Below, piece after piece: positions 43,229 to 51,846 of a stretch of 64,000 nt of DNA (position 1 is its first letter; every line of letters starts with the position of its first letter). Made by a program: the position numbers and the translations under genes. The notes below the pieces were generated by a model. That model ran no database searches. It was not told the DNA's origin and worked only from the letters and a program-made list of their open reading frames with translations. Source of the DNA: Pelagirhabdus alkalitolerans (GTDB lineage Bacteria > Bacillota > Bacilli > Bacillales > Amphibacillaceae); contig NZ_FMYI01000001.1 in NCBI RefSeq assembly GCF_900096905.1, positions 124,001-188,000 on the forward strand. Direction: 5' to 3'.

Positions 43229-43612
43229 ATGCCAAGATTTAAATCGATCGTATCACTTTTATTAATGTCTCTCTTTCTAGTAGGTTGCCAACAAAATAAC
43301 TTAAACCTTTCAGACTCTGTTACACATATCGATATATACGATTGGGAAAGTGCTGAAAAAGTCGAACGTATTGATGATCAAACATTCATCGAAGAACTTG
43401 TCGAAACATTAGACCGTGCACATACAGAGTCAACAGCCAATATGGATTTTGTTTCACCTGACTATGAACTTCAATTTCAACATAACGAGGAAACATTATT
43501 TGAACTGGGGTACTATGTAGACGTTATGGATTTAGGTACAGAAGGCAGGTATTGGGATTTTAATAATGATGAGATGTATGATGTGACAATGGAATTGCCT
43601 GTTATCCAATAA
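43229..43612 (+). CDS. Small lipoprotein, third gene of the padR operon
   Basis: 127 residues with a lipoprotein signal: SIVSLLLMSLFLVGC, lipobox LVGC with Cys at residue 20. The mature part is acidic and includes THIDIYDWESAEKVERIDD. No known domain recognised. It lies 13 nt after the DUF2812 gene with AAGGAGATGG as RBS. The role is unknown; co-expression with the PadR/DUF2812 pair is the only clue. Confidence 0.75.
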   Translation: MPRFKSIVSLLLMSLFLVGCQQNNLNLSDSVTHIDIYDWESAEKVERIDDQTFIEELVETLDRAHTESTANMDFVSPDYELQFQHNEETLFELGYYVDVMDLGTEGRYWDFNNDEMYDVTMELPVIQ

Positions 43613-43632
43613 CTTTAATAGAGAGGTCTAAA

Positions 43633-43668
43633 AAATGTTGGGGTGAGAATGATCTCGCTCCAACATTT
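43633..43668. terminator. Bidirectional terminator between two lipoprotein genes
   Basis: AAATGTTGG...CCAACATTT arms continued by GTGAGA/TCTCGC with wobbles, 4-nt loop. Confidence 0.75.
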
Positions 43669-43683
43669 AATTTCAAATTTTAA

Positions 43684-44028
43684 TTAGTTTTCTTGTAAGA
43701 ATTCAATTAAATCTTCTCGACTGTGTGTTTCATAAACCTTATCTTCTGTGTCAAATAACACATAAGTAGGAATTTCATCCATATCAGGCATCGATTCTGT
43801 CACTTCTGTCGTGTCAGCAAATGTGATAGGTCCAACAGTATTTCTTATGTCATGTTCTCGAAGATAATCATAATCAAGTTTTTCTTCATTTTCTTCAAAA
43901 TATTCAACATAGAAAAGTGTATAGGTTCCTTCTTCTGACGATAAGAACTGTTCATACTCCCTATTCTCATCCGTACAGCCTATTAGTAACAAGAGCGGCA
44001 TAGCGATCAAAAAAACAACTTTTTTCAC
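43684..44028 (-). CDS. Small lipoprotein with thioredoxin-like outline
   Basis: 114 residues; signal MKKVVFLIAMPLLLLIGC with lipobox LIGC (Cys18). The rest resembles a minimal thioredoxin-type fold: TYTLFYVEYFEENEE as the first strand-helix, then DEIPTYVLFDTEDKVYETHSRE with the cis-Pro-like IPTYVLFD segment, then a terminal helix. The redox cysteines are absent, so it would not be a disulfide oxidoreductase. The fold is inferred from pattern only. It converges on the padR operon but is a separate unit. Confidence 0.7.
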   Translation of the reverse strand: MKKVVFLIAMPLLLLIGCTDENREYEQFLSSEEGTYTLFYVEYFEENEEKLDYDYLREHDIRNTVGPITFADTTEVTESMPDMDEIPTYVLFDTEDKVYETHSREDLIEFLQEN

Positions 44029-44141
44029 AGCGTGCTTATTCTCCTTTTTTTAAAAAAGACATGTAAGTATTCACATGTACATTTTACCAAACACAGCAAT
44101 AAATTTAACCATTTTACCAAAAAAACCCAATTATTAAAAAA

Positions 44142-44171
44142 GATGAAACAGAGCACGAAGCCCGGTTTCAC
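44142..44171 (-). terminator. Probable terminator of the AAC(3)-family gene
   Basis: TGAAAC/GTTTCA arms with an inner AGC/GC pairing between A- and T-runs; minus-strand tail CTTTTTTAATA. Confidence 0.5.
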
Positions 44172-44965
44172 CTTTTTTGATTAAAATAGTGTGCTGATGT
44201 GTCAACTGCATCTCTAAATGCAAATAAGTATGAGTCAGCTTGTCCGATTTTTTTATTGATCAATGGGGTGTTTTCTTGAAGTAGATACCCGATTTCAGGA
44301 AAAAGCTCTTCCTGAAATTCAATCTCATCATATTCGACCCATTTTCTTTGTCCCTGTTCCATAATAGGGGCTGCTTTTTTAATGATTTTCGGTGATTCGA
44401 CACGATATTCTCCTAAATGAAAGGCAGTATTCGTTTCAAAAGTGGTTCCGATCAATAAAACCGACGCCTCTAGCTCATACAACCTAGCTAAGGGCGAATG
44501 TTCACCTAAACCGAAATCGAGTGCGTGATCATCAATAATCTCATCCTTATGTTTGCCCCACGCTGCAAATGATACAGCTGGATGCGCACTTCTTTTGACG
44601 TTCGGGTACGTTCTGAACACGTCAACAATCGTCCCCATACCCATTGTAGGTGTTGTATTCGGATCATAAGCTGGCATCGTTTGACGAATCGATGGCCACC
44701 ATAATTCTGGAACGGATGGCGCCTCCCATTCTGATGGATCGCTTAAATCGGCACTTTGTGTCGGCATCACGATGGTCCCTTCTTCTGTCAGCACTTGAAT
44801 CAAGGCATCAATGACTGATTTGGCTCCACCGTTTGTCCAGCCCATAGAGGACAAAGAGGAATGAACAAGAACGGTCATGCCCTCTTTTAGCCCGATGTTA
44901 CGAAAATCTTCTACTAATGAGTCGATCGTGTTCATCTGTTTTGTTTCATTAACTAATTTCTGCAT
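44168..44965 (-). CDS. Aminoglycoside N(3)-acetyltransferase family protein
   Basis: 265 residues of the AAC(3)/FrbF/YokD fold. Signatures: VLVHSSLSSMGWTNGGAKSVIDAL (acetyl-CoA loop), EGTIVMPTQSADLSDPSEW, MGTIVDVFRTYPNVKRSAHPAVSFAAWG and the GLGEHSPLARLYELEASVLLIGT block with catalytic His/Glu region. Chromosomal members in Bacilli often do not confer notable resistance and may have other acyl acceptors, so a resistance phenotype should not be assumed. AAAGGTGAG is the RBS. It lies 24 nt after topB and may be co-transcribed with it. Confidence 0.9.
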   Translation of the reverse strand: MQKLVNETKQMNTIDSLVEDFRNIGLKEGMTVLVHSSLSSMGWTNGGAKSVIDALIQVLTEEGTIVMPTQSADLSDPSEWEAPSVPELWWPSIRQTMPAYDPNTTPTMGMGTIVDVFRTYPNVKRSAHPAVSFAAWGKHKDEIIDDHALDFGLGEHSPLARLYELEASVLLIGTTFETNTAFHLGEYRVESPKIIKKAAPIMEQGQRKWVEYDEIEFQEELFPEIGYLLQENTPLINKKIGQADSYLFAFRDAVDTSAHYFNQKR

Positions 44966-44989
44966 GTTCTCTCACCTTTTAAATTGAAC

Positions 44990-47143
44990 TTACTGTTTAA
45001 ATTTTTTCAATGCATCGGCTAGTGCCGTATTCGTAAATTCTTCTTCTTTTTCATTCTTCTTTAAATATTTATTTACATCACGTTTTGATGCTTTATGTTT
45101 TTGATTTTTTTCTTTTCGTTTTTGAAAAGCTGATAATTTCTCCCGGTAACCACATTGACATGAGAAGGTCTGAGCGTCTCCTGTCCCTCGCATTTCCATT
45201 CGCTTATGACACTTAGGACAACGTGCATTTGTTTTTTTAGCGATTGGTTTTTTCTCACCGCATTCACGGTCCTGACAAACGAGCATACGCCCCTTTTTAC
45301 CATTAACTTCAAGCATTAACTTTCCGCAACTCGGACATTTTGTACCCGTTACATTATCGTGCTTAAACGTCGCATCTGTTTGTTTGATTTTATTCACAAC
45401 TGTTTTGGTGTAATCTTTCATCTCTTGAATGAACTGATTTGATTTAAGCTTACCACTCGCGATTTGCATCAGCTTATCTTCCCACTCTGCTGTGAGCGCT
45501 GGCGAACGCAAATCATCAGGCACAAGGTCTAACACTTGTCGACCTTTCGATGTCGTATGCAAATACTTTCCTTTTCGTTCAATGTAGTGTGTATTAAACA
45601 GCTTATCAATTATATCCGCACGCGTTGCGACTGTACCGAGACCACCTGAGCGTTTTAAGGTACTCGCTACTTGAGTGTCCTTATCATCCATAAATGATGT
45701 TGGGTTTTCCATTGCTTTTAGTAATGTACCTTCTGTCAGACGCTCTGGTGGTGTTGTTTCGGATTCATTCATTTTAAATGTCGCCTCAACGGTTTCACCA
45801 TTTTGTAGATTAATTTTTTTCATTTCCTCATCTACATCTTGATAAATTGATTTCCACCCCGCTTCGATCACTTTCGTTTGTTTCGTCTGGAACATGTGAT
45901 TGTTTGCCTCTGCTGAGATGGTGACTTGTTGATAACGGTGCGGTTTTGATAAAACAGCTAAAAAGCGTTTCACAACAAGGTCATATATTTTACGCTCATT
46001 TGAATCAAGATCACTTAGTTGAACTGGTTCTTCTGTTGGGATGATCGCATGGTGGTCTGATACTTTCTGGTCATTAACAAATGACTTATTGGCTTTAATC
46101 TCTGAATTCAGTATCTTTTTTGCATGTGGAGCATATTCACTGACCGCACAAGCTTTTAACCTGTCTTTTAGCGTTGGCACAATATCTGACGATAAATATT
46201 GTGAGTCCGTTCTAGGATACGTTAACACTTTATGACGCTCATACAGCTTTTGCATAAGCGATAGCGTTTGTTTACCTGAAAAACCAAATGCTTTGTTCGC
46301 TTCTTGTTGCAAGCTTGATAAGTCATACAATGGTGGTGCAGAGACTGTCTTTTCTTTTTTCGTTTGATCAGTGATCTTTAGCATTTTTCCTTTTAATGAC
46401 TGGTGAATGGTTTTTGCTTTGCTTTGATCAAATAAGCGTGTTTGGCCTTTTTGATCTTGCCACGTTAAGGTCATGCCTTTTGTTTGGGCTTGAATTTGAT
46501 AAAAAGGTGTTGGTTTAAAATGCTTGATTTGATCTTCTCTTTTTTTGATCATCGCAAGCGTCGGTGTTTGTACACGTCCTGTTGATAGTTGAGCATTATG
46601 TTTCGTTGTCAGTGCACGGGTAGCATTCAGACCGACATACCAGTCAGCTTGCGAACGTGCATCTGCTGCGTGATATAGATTTTCATAATCTTTACCTGGT
46701 TTTAATTGCTTAAAGCCATCACGAATCGCTTTATCGGTAACAGATGAAATCCATAAACGTTTGATGGGTTTATTCGTGTGTGCTTTTTCTAAAATCCAAC
46801 GTGCGACAAGTTCCCCTTCACGCCCTGCATCCGTTGCGATGACAATTTCATTAACGTCTTGTCGATTGAGTTGCTTTTTCACGACTTGAAATTGTTGATT
46901 CGTTGTTTTCATAACCACAAGTTTTAGGGTGTTCGGTAGCATTGGAAGATCTTCTAAACGCCACGACTTGTATTTTGAATCATAATGTTCAGGATCTGCG
47001 AGCGTGACTAAGTGACCCAGCCCCCACGTCACAATATCGTTTTTTCCTTCAAAATAACCATTTTGTTTTTTCGTACAATTCAATACCTTTGCCATATCTC
47101 GACCTACAGAAGGTTTTTCTGCAAGAATAACGCGTTTACTCAT
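44990..47143 (-). CDS. topB: DNA topoisomerase III
   Basis: 717-residue type IA topoisomerase that decatenates DNA, often in partnership with RecQ-type helicases (recQ lies 22 kb away). The Toprim domain opens RVILAEKPSVGRDMAKVL and includes TDAGREGELVARW; the active-site Tyr is in LTYPRTDSQYLSSDIVP. The C-terminus carries two zinc ribbons (CPSCGKLMLE...CQDREC and CPKCHKRMEMR...CQCG) and a lysine-rich tail. The start MSKRVILAEK is chosen by alignment to TopB; the frame extends 15 codons further without support. Confidence 0.95.
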   Translation of the reverse strand: MSKRVILAEKPSVGRDMAKVLNCTKKQNGYFEGKNDIVTWGLGHLVTLADPEHYDSKYKSWRLEDLPMLPNTLKLVVMKTTNQQFQVVKKQLNRQDVNEIVIATDAGREGELVARWILEKAHTNKPIKRLWISSVTDKAIRDGFKQLKPGKDYENLYHAADARSQADWYVGLNATRALTTKHNAQLSTGRVQTPTLAMIKKREDQIKHFKPTPFYQIQAQTKGMTLTWQDQKGQTRLFDQSKAKTIHQSLKGKMLKITDQTKKEKTVSAPPLYDLSSLQQEANKAFGFSGKQTLSLMQKLYERHKVLTYPRTDSQYLSSDIVPTLKDRLKACAVSEYAPHAKKILNSEIKANKSFVNDQKVSDHHAIIPTEEPVQLSDLDSNERKIYDLVVKRFLAVLSKPHRYQQVTISAEANNHMFQTKQTKVIEAGWKSIYQDVDEEMKKINLQNGETVEATFKMNESETTPPERLTEGTLLKAMENPTSFMDDKDTQVASTLKRSGGLGTVATRADIIDKLFNTHYIERKGKYLHTTSKGRQVLDLVPDDLRSPALTAEWEDKLMQIASGKLKSNQFIQEMKDYTKTVVNKIKQTDATFKHDNVTGTKCPSCGKLMLEVNGKKGRMLVCQDRECGEKKPIAKKTNARCPKCHKRMEMRGTGDAQTFSCQCGYREKLSAFQKRKEKNQKHKASKRDVNKYLKKNEKEEEFTNTALADALKKFKQ

Positions 47144-47279
47144 GATTGATTCATTCCTTCCTGTCTTTCGCTTCTTTAAGCTTATCACAATTTAATTGAT
47201 AGCGTAAAAGCGTTCGTTCTTTTGTCGACTGTATTTTCACGTTATACTAAAATGACTTGATGAATAGGAGGTCTTTTGA

Positions 47280-47975
47280 ATGAAGGTTATTTTCAACGCA
47301 GATGATTTTGGTTTAACAAAAGGCGTGACAGATGGGATTATTGAAGCGCACGAATATGGACTAGTGAATGCGACAACGGTGATGATGAATGCGGAGGCAA
47401 CTGAATATGCGCTTGAAAAGGCAAAAGATTATCCAAATCTAGCATTAGGTGTTCATCTCGTTTTGACATTTGGAAAACCTTTGTCAGATGAGTGCGACTC
47501 ATTAGTCGATTCACAAGGAGATTTTAAATTCAAGCGTGACGAAACAACATTAGATGAAACTACTCTTTCTCAAATCGAAGAAGAATGGCGTTTACAAATC
47601 GATACATTTTTAGAATGGGGCTATCCACTCGATCACTTAGACAGCCATCACCATGTACACGGGTGGCCCGTTTTGACCAATTTGATCGAAAAACTAGCGA
47701 AAGATTATGACGTGCCCATACGCTATGTGAAAAGCTTAAAGGGAAAAACAGATATTCTATACACCGATCTATTGTGGCTACGCTTTTATAAAGATGGATT
47801 GGAAGAAGATCTATTTAAAGAACTGAGGAAATTGAAGGCTGATTCAGTAGAAGTGATGACACATCCAGGTTATGTTGATGATGAGTTGAAGCGACTAAGT
47901 TCATATACTGATGACCGAAAACGCGAACTCGAGCTTTTAACATCTCTTGAGCGACCAACATGGGCGACAACTTAA
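47280..47975 (+). CDS. chbG: ChbG/YdjC family carbohydrate deacetylase
   Basis: 231-residue metal-dependent deacetylase that in relatives removes an N-acetyl group from chito-oligosaccharides or similar sugars. The metal-site motifs are complete: FNADDFGLTKG (Asp), LGVHLVLT, LDSHHHVHGWP (His pair) and EVMTHPGYVDDEL. GGAGG lies upstream. It is monocistronic and divergent from topB. N-acetyl-sugar metabolism also appears 3 kb away (nanE/PTS), but no operon links them. Confidence 0.9.
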   Translation: MKVIFNADDFGLTKGVTDGIIEAHEYGLVNATTVMMNAEATEYALEKAKDYPNLALGVHLVLTFGKPLSDECDSLVDSQGDFKFKRDETTLDETTLSQIEEEWRLQIDTFLEWGYPLDHLDSHHHVHGWPVLTNLIEKLAKDYDVPIRYVKSLKGKTDILYTDLLWLRFYKDGLEEDLFKELRKLKADSVEVMTHPGYVDDELKRLSSYTDDRKRELELLTSLERPTWATT

Positions 47976-47979
47976 GATA

Positions 47980-48016
47980 AAAAACGTGATCACTTAATTT
48001 GAGTGATCACGTTTTT
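47980..48016. terminator. Bidirectional terminator between chbG and the nitroreductase gene
   Basis: 14-nt arms (47981-47994 and 48002-48015; AAAACGTGATCACT) with A- and T-runs on both sides. Confidence 0.9.
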
Positions 48017-48020
48017 GGGA

Positions 48021-48620
48021 TTATTTAAATACTTTAATACGGTCATCAAGTGGTGCGAACTCTTTATCCGCTGGTGCTTCTTTTGGTTTGCCAAATGGCA
48101 TTTGCGCACGTAGTTTCCAATTATCTGGTGTGTTCCAGTGTTTTTTCACATCTTCGTCGATCAACGGGTTATAGTGCTGTAAGTTCGCAGCAAGTCCCGC
48201 TTCTTCTAGAGACGTCCACACAACATATTGCAGCATGCCTGATGCTTGTTCTGACCAGACAGGGAAATTGTCACTAAAGATTGGCATTTGTTCTTGAAGT
48301 CCTTCAACTACACTTTGGTCTTCGAAGAATAAGACCGTTCCGTACCCTGCTTTAAATGCGTTAATTCTAGCTTCAGTATTTGGGAAATCATCTTCAGGGA
48401 CAATTTTTCTTAATTGATCTTTTGTTAGCTCCCACAATTTATCGTGTTCTTCATTAAAGAGAACAACAACACGTCCACTTGTTGCATTAAATGCATAAGG
48501 TGTATGTTTAACCGCAAACTCAACGAGTTCTTGTACCTTCTCTTCTGATAGGATTTTGTTCTTTGTAATTTGATAGTTTGAACGGCGATCTTTCACCGCT
48601 TGATAGAAATCTTTTGTCAT
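48021..48620 (-). CDS. Nitroreductase family protein
   Basis: 199-residue FMN-dependent oxidoreductase of the nitroreductase fold, similar to the Hbn1/YdgI-like subgroup. N-terminal VKDRRSNYQITKN and TPYAFNATSGRVVVLF are the FMN-binding arginine and Ser/Asn regions; NLQHYNPLIDEDVKKHW and LRAQMPFGKP are subgroup signatures. Reduces nitroaromatics or quinone-like compounds with NAD(P)H in relatives. The upstream TTTGAATTCAAA palindrome (48647-48658) is shared with the OYE gene at 38.4 kb. Confidence 0.9.
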   Translation of the reverse strand: MTKDFYQAVKDRRSNYQITKNKILSEEKVQELVEFAVKHTPYAFNATSGRVVVLFNEEHDKLWELTKDQLRKIVPEDDFPNTEARINAFKAGYGTVLFFEDQSVVEGLQEQMPIFSDNFPVWSEQASGMLQYVVWTSLEEAGLAANLQHYNPLIDEDVKKHWNTPDNWKLRAQMPFGKPKEAPADKEFAPLDDRIKVFK

Positions 48621-48646
48621 TCTATATAACCTCCTGAGTAATTTAG

Positions 48647-48658
48647 TTTGAATTCAAA
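48647..48658 (-). promoter_or_regulatory. TTTGAATTCAAA palindrome upstream of the nitroreductase gene
   Basis: Perfect 12-bp palindrome about 27 bp before the ATG, identical to 38465-38476 upstream of the OYE gene. Possible shared operator of a redox-responsive repressor. Confidence 0.45.
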
Positions 48659-48711
48659 GTTTCCCCAATCTCGAGTCTTCCCGTATCAAATTTAGATTAA
48701 ACATCTTTTTT

Positions 48712-48748
48712 TAATAAAAAAATAACACCCTCTGATAGAAGGTGTTAT
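48712..48748 (-). terminator. Terminator of the HTH/TPR regulator
   Basis: ATAACACC (48722-48729) and GGTGTTAT (48741-48748), followed on the minus strand by TTTTTTTATT. Confidence 0.88.
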
Positions 48749-48751
48749 CAC

Positions 48752-50032
48752 TTAATAATTATCGACCACTCGAACGACATCTAGTAACTCGTTCGCTGCA
48801 GCATAATAGTCAGCGGATACTTTATATTTTCGTTCATTATAGTAGTAGTTTGCTGTTAATTTTAAATAATGCGCATATGTGTAATGTAATTGCTTTTCCT
48901 TTAAAAATGGTAGGACGTCGTTTACCATTAACGATTCAAATCCTTGGTCAAATCCGTGCAAAATATAATAATAGGAATTCACTTCATATGAGAGCAATTG
49001 AGAGAACGATTCACCGGTTTGAATTAATTGCTGAGCGACCTCACACCAATAGGCGGCCGAATCATTATCTCCTTTTTGAGCATATGAACGACAAAGTCCC
49101 ATAATCGCTTGTAATTCTCGCTCTGAATAATGATGCTTCGTTAATTCGTAAGTTCGTTTATAGTATTCGATCGCTTCATCATTCAACTGCATGTCTCTAT
49201 ACACATCACCCATCGCACGGTGATAATCAATTAAAAGATGGTCATCTTTAATCGTTTCGGATAATTTTTTTGCCAGACGAAAATGCTCTATTGCTTCATT
49301 TATTTCGTTCATCCGTTTTGCCGTGATGCCTACAATTAAGTGCGATTCCCCACATCGTCTCAATCGGTACGTATTTTTATAAAACGTTAGAGCACGATTA
49401 ATATAGACACGTGCATGATACGTATAATAAAGATTTGTTGAGACTTTTGCAATTTGAAAATATAAGTCATGGATTTCTAATTCATCTTGAAAATGCTCTT
49501 TAGGATACATTTTCTCAGCACGCATTAAGGATTGAAACGCATCATAATACTCGTAGCGATCAGCGAAATAAAGACCTGAAAATTTTAACCAGTAATAATG
49601 TTCAATCTCATTAAATTTATCGATATCTTGTTGTAAAAATATATATTTTCGCTCGGCCAATTCCTCACGATCTGTTAACACGAAATAGTAAAGTGTATGT
49701 AATTCAACTAACCAATATAGACCTGCATCAATAATGGATTCAATTTCAGCTTCTATCATTTGATACGATTCATATGCTCGAATCAACTCACCATTTAATA
49801 GTTGATTGAACCATTGATGAACTTCTTTTTGAATGTGATTATCTTGAGTGCGTTCGGGCTTTATGCCTAAACGTTCACAGATTTGCTTTACAACTTGTGG
49901 ATTTGCATCCGCTGCATTCCGTTCTATTTTTGACAAATATGAAACCGACACAATATCTTTTGCAAGTTCTTCTTGAGTCATATCGGATTTAATTCTGAAA
50001 TACTTTATTTTGCGACCGATCCCCTTGTTCAT
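48752..50032 (-). CDS. HTH and tetratricopeptide-repeat regulator (RRNPP type)
   Basis: 426 residues. An N-terminal Xre/HTH_3 domain (about 6-62: KIKYFRIKSDMTQEELAKDIVSVSYLSKIERN) is followed by a long all-helical region with TPR-like 34-residue repeats to the C-terminus, e.g. NEAIEHFRLAKKL, DEAIEYYKRTYEL and KVSADYYAAANELL. This is the architecture of peptide-responsive NprR/PlcR-like regulators. No obvious pre-signal-peptide gene follows it; a strong terminator lies 4 nt after its stop. Peptide control is therefore unproven, and autonomous forms exist. Divergent from the rpiR gene. Confidence 0.85.
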   Translation of the reverse strand: MNKGIGRKIKYFRIKSDMTQEELAKDIVSVSYLSKIERNAADANPQVVKQICERLGIKPERTQDNHIQKEVHQWFNQLLNGELIRAYESYQMIEAEIESIIDAGLYWLVELHTLYYFVLTDREELAERKYIFLQQDIDKFNEIEHYYWLKFSGLYFADRYEYYDAFQSLMRAEKMYPKEHFQDELEIHDLYFQIAKVSTNLYYTYHARVYINRALTFYKNTYRLRRCGESHLIVGITAKRMNEINEAIEHFRLAKKLSETIKDDHLLIDYHRAMGDVYRDMQLNDEAIEYYKRTYELTKHHYSERELQAIMGLCRSYAQKGDNDSAAYWCEVAQQLIQTGESFSQLLSYEVNSYYYILHGFDQGFESLMVNDVLPFLKEKQLHYTYAHYLKLTANYYYNERKYKVSADYYAAANELLDVVRVVDNY

Positions 50033-50136
50033 ACGATCACCCCTTTCTTCCTATTCTACACAAACTATCCTACTTTTTCATCAGTTGGATACTAATGTAT
50101 CCTTAATTAAGTTTAGATTTACAAATTATCTCTTTC

Positions 50137-50165
50137 TTTATCTATTTAATGATTCACGATATAAT
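50137..50165 (+). promoter_or_regulatory. Possible promoter of the rpiR gene
   Basis: TTTATC (50137-50142) and consensus TATAAT (50160-50165), spacer 17 nt; the -35 is weak. Confidence 0.45.
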
Positions 50166-50220
50166 ACCTATATATATAGTCTTTCGTTGATATATAAAGG
50201 AAATACTAAAGGAGGAGCGA

Positions 50221-51027
50221 ATGTCTTCTATACTAAATCAAATTCAACTATATTACCAAACACTCAGTAAGCTTGAAAAAAAAGTTGCAGATTATGTTTT
50301 GAAAAACCATACAAAAATTGCAAATATGCATATAAAAGACTTAGCTTATGAATCCGGGGTCTCTGTAGCAACTATAACTCGTTTTAGTCGTAAAATTGGT
50401 GCTGATAGTTTTGTGGAGTTTAAAATTTCATTAAGGGATGCTATTGATATAGAAACTGAGTCTAATGATGTGATTCAAACTGTTAATAATATGTATAAAT
50501 CTGTTGTTGAAGCCACTTCATCACTTTCCACACTTGATATTTATTTTGAAGCTATTCAACATCTAAAGGCTGCAAAACGAATTCACATTTTTGGATTAGG
50601 AAGTTCCGGGTTATCCGGAGAAGAATTAAAACTACGTCTCCAACGTATGGGATATATGGTTAATACGTATCATGATTCTCATAGTATGATTTTATCTAGT
50701 TCAATTATGGACCATGATGACTGTATCCTAGCTATCTCTTCTTCAGGTGAAACAAAAGAAATCATAGATAGTCTTAAGTTAGCGAAAAGTAATAATGCAT
50801 CAATTCTTATAATGACAAACTATGTTCATACTCAAATGACAAAGTATGCAGATACAACTTTATTCACATATAGCATGCAAAACTATAAGACTAAAAACTT
50901 ATTGAATAGCCAACTCTCAATACTTTATGTAATTGATGTGCTCACAATGTTATTAATGCAAGACGGTGACAATCGTAAAAACTATGATAAAACACTTAAT
51001 GCTCTAAAATCTTACAAACATAAATAA
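50221..51027 (+). CDS. RpiR/MurR-family sugar-phosphate regulator
   Basis: 268 residues: N-terminal HTH_6 domain (about 1-75, with LEKKVADYVLKNHTKI and ESGVSVATITRFSRKIG) and a C-terminal SIS sugar-phosphate-binding domain (about 105-255, with IFGLGSSGLSGEELKLRL and ILAISSSGETKEIIDSLK). It converges with the PTS-nanE operon through a shared terminator and is almost certainly its regulator, with ManNAc-6-P or GlcNAc-6-P as plausible effector (inference). GGAGGAG precedes the ATG. Confidence 0.92.
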   Translation: MSSILNQIQLYYQTLSKLEKKVADYVLKNHTKIANMHIKDLAYESGVSVATITRFSRKIGADSFVEFKISLRDAIDIETESNDVIQTVNNMYKSVVEATSSLSTLDIYFEAIQHLKAAKRIHIFGLGSSGLSGEELKLRLQRMGYMVNTYHDSHSMILSSSIMDHDDCILAISSSGETKEIIDSLKLAKSNNASILIMTNYVHTQMTKYADTTLFTYSMQNYKTKNLLNSQLSILYVIDVLTMLLMQDGDNRKNYDKTLNALKSYKHK

Positions 51028-51084
51028 ATCGTTTGCTTTATAAAACTTTTTCGATAAATTATTTTAACGTTACAAATTAGGTTA

Positions 51085-51124
51085 AAAAAGCATCCAAGTG
51101 ATGAAAATCACCTAGATGCTTTTT
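51085..51124. terminator. Bidirectional terminator between rpiR and nanE
   Basis: AAAAAGCATC/GATGCTTTTT outer stem and GTGAT/ATCAC inner stem with a 4-nt loop. Confidence 0.88.
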
Positions 51125-51158
51125 CTATAATATATTTTTTCAATAACTTTACCATATT

Positions 51159-51845
51159 TTATTCAGAAATCGATTTTTTAAATCTAGCAGTTATTAACTG
51201 CGGCCTAGTAATAGCGCTCCCTACAACAACATAATCGGCTCCATAATTCAAAGCACTTTTTGCAAGTTCAGGACTATTTAATTTACCCTCCGCAACAATT
51301 GGAACAGACAATTTTTCTTTCATTTTCTTCAAAATGTCGAATTCATCGTCAAAAACGGCTTTACCTACAGTCTCGTCAGTATAACCAATAAGTGTTGTTG
51401 ATACACAATCAAAACCTATTTGCTCTGCTCGAACTCCCTCCTCTATTGTTGATATATCTGCCATCAATTCAATTTCAGGTTTATGTTTCTTAACATACTC
51501 AACCATTTCCTCTAAAGATTCTCCTCTAGGCCTTTTTCTCATAGTTGCATCTAAGGCAATCATATCTACAGGAGCCGAGAAAAGTTCATCTAATTCCCTC
51601 TTTGTTGCTGTTATAAAAATATTTGAGTCACTATAATCTCTTTTTATAATCCCAATTATAGGCAAGTCTATCTCTTGCTTTATTGCTTTGATATCTTTTA
51701 CTGAATTTGCTCTTATAGCATCAGCTCCACCCTCTTGTGCTGCCTTTGCCATTTTGGACATAATTTCAGATGAATGAAGAGGTTCATTTTCTAACGCTTG
51801 ACACGAAACGATAAAAGTTCCTCTGATTTTATTAAAAAAACTCAT
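51159..51845 (-). CDS. nanE: N-acetylmannosamine-6-phosphate 2-epimerase
   Basis: 228-residue TIM-barrel epimerase converting ManNAc-6-P to GlcNAc-6-P. Family signatures: FIVSCQALENEPLH at the first strand, GADAIRANSVKDIKAIK, PIIGIIKRDY, DMIALDATMRKRPRG (catalytic Lys/Asp region), TTLIGYT and VVGSAITRP. It begins 1 nt after the PTS gene stop, so the two are coupled. No nanA lyase or nanK kinase is present: the PTS would deliver the sugar already phosphorylated. nagA/nagB functions must lie elsewhere. Confidence 0.95.
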   Translation of the reverse strand: MSFFNKIRGTFIVSCQALENEPLHSSEIMSKMAKAAQEGGADAIRANSVKDIKAIKQEIDLPIIGIIKRDYSDSNIFITATKRELDELFSAPVDMIALDATMRKRPRGESLEEMVEYVKKHKPEIELMADISTIEEGVRAEQIGFDCVSTTLIGYTDETVGKAVFDDEFDILKKMKEKLSVPIVAEGKLNSPELAKSALNYGADYVVVGSAITRPQLITARFKKSISE

Positions 51846-51846
51846 T

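Noticed and set aside
44168..44965. Calling the AAC(3)-family gene an acquired resistance determinant
   Set aside because: There are no mobile-element traces around it and chromosomal homologues are common in Bacilli; only the fold family is supported.
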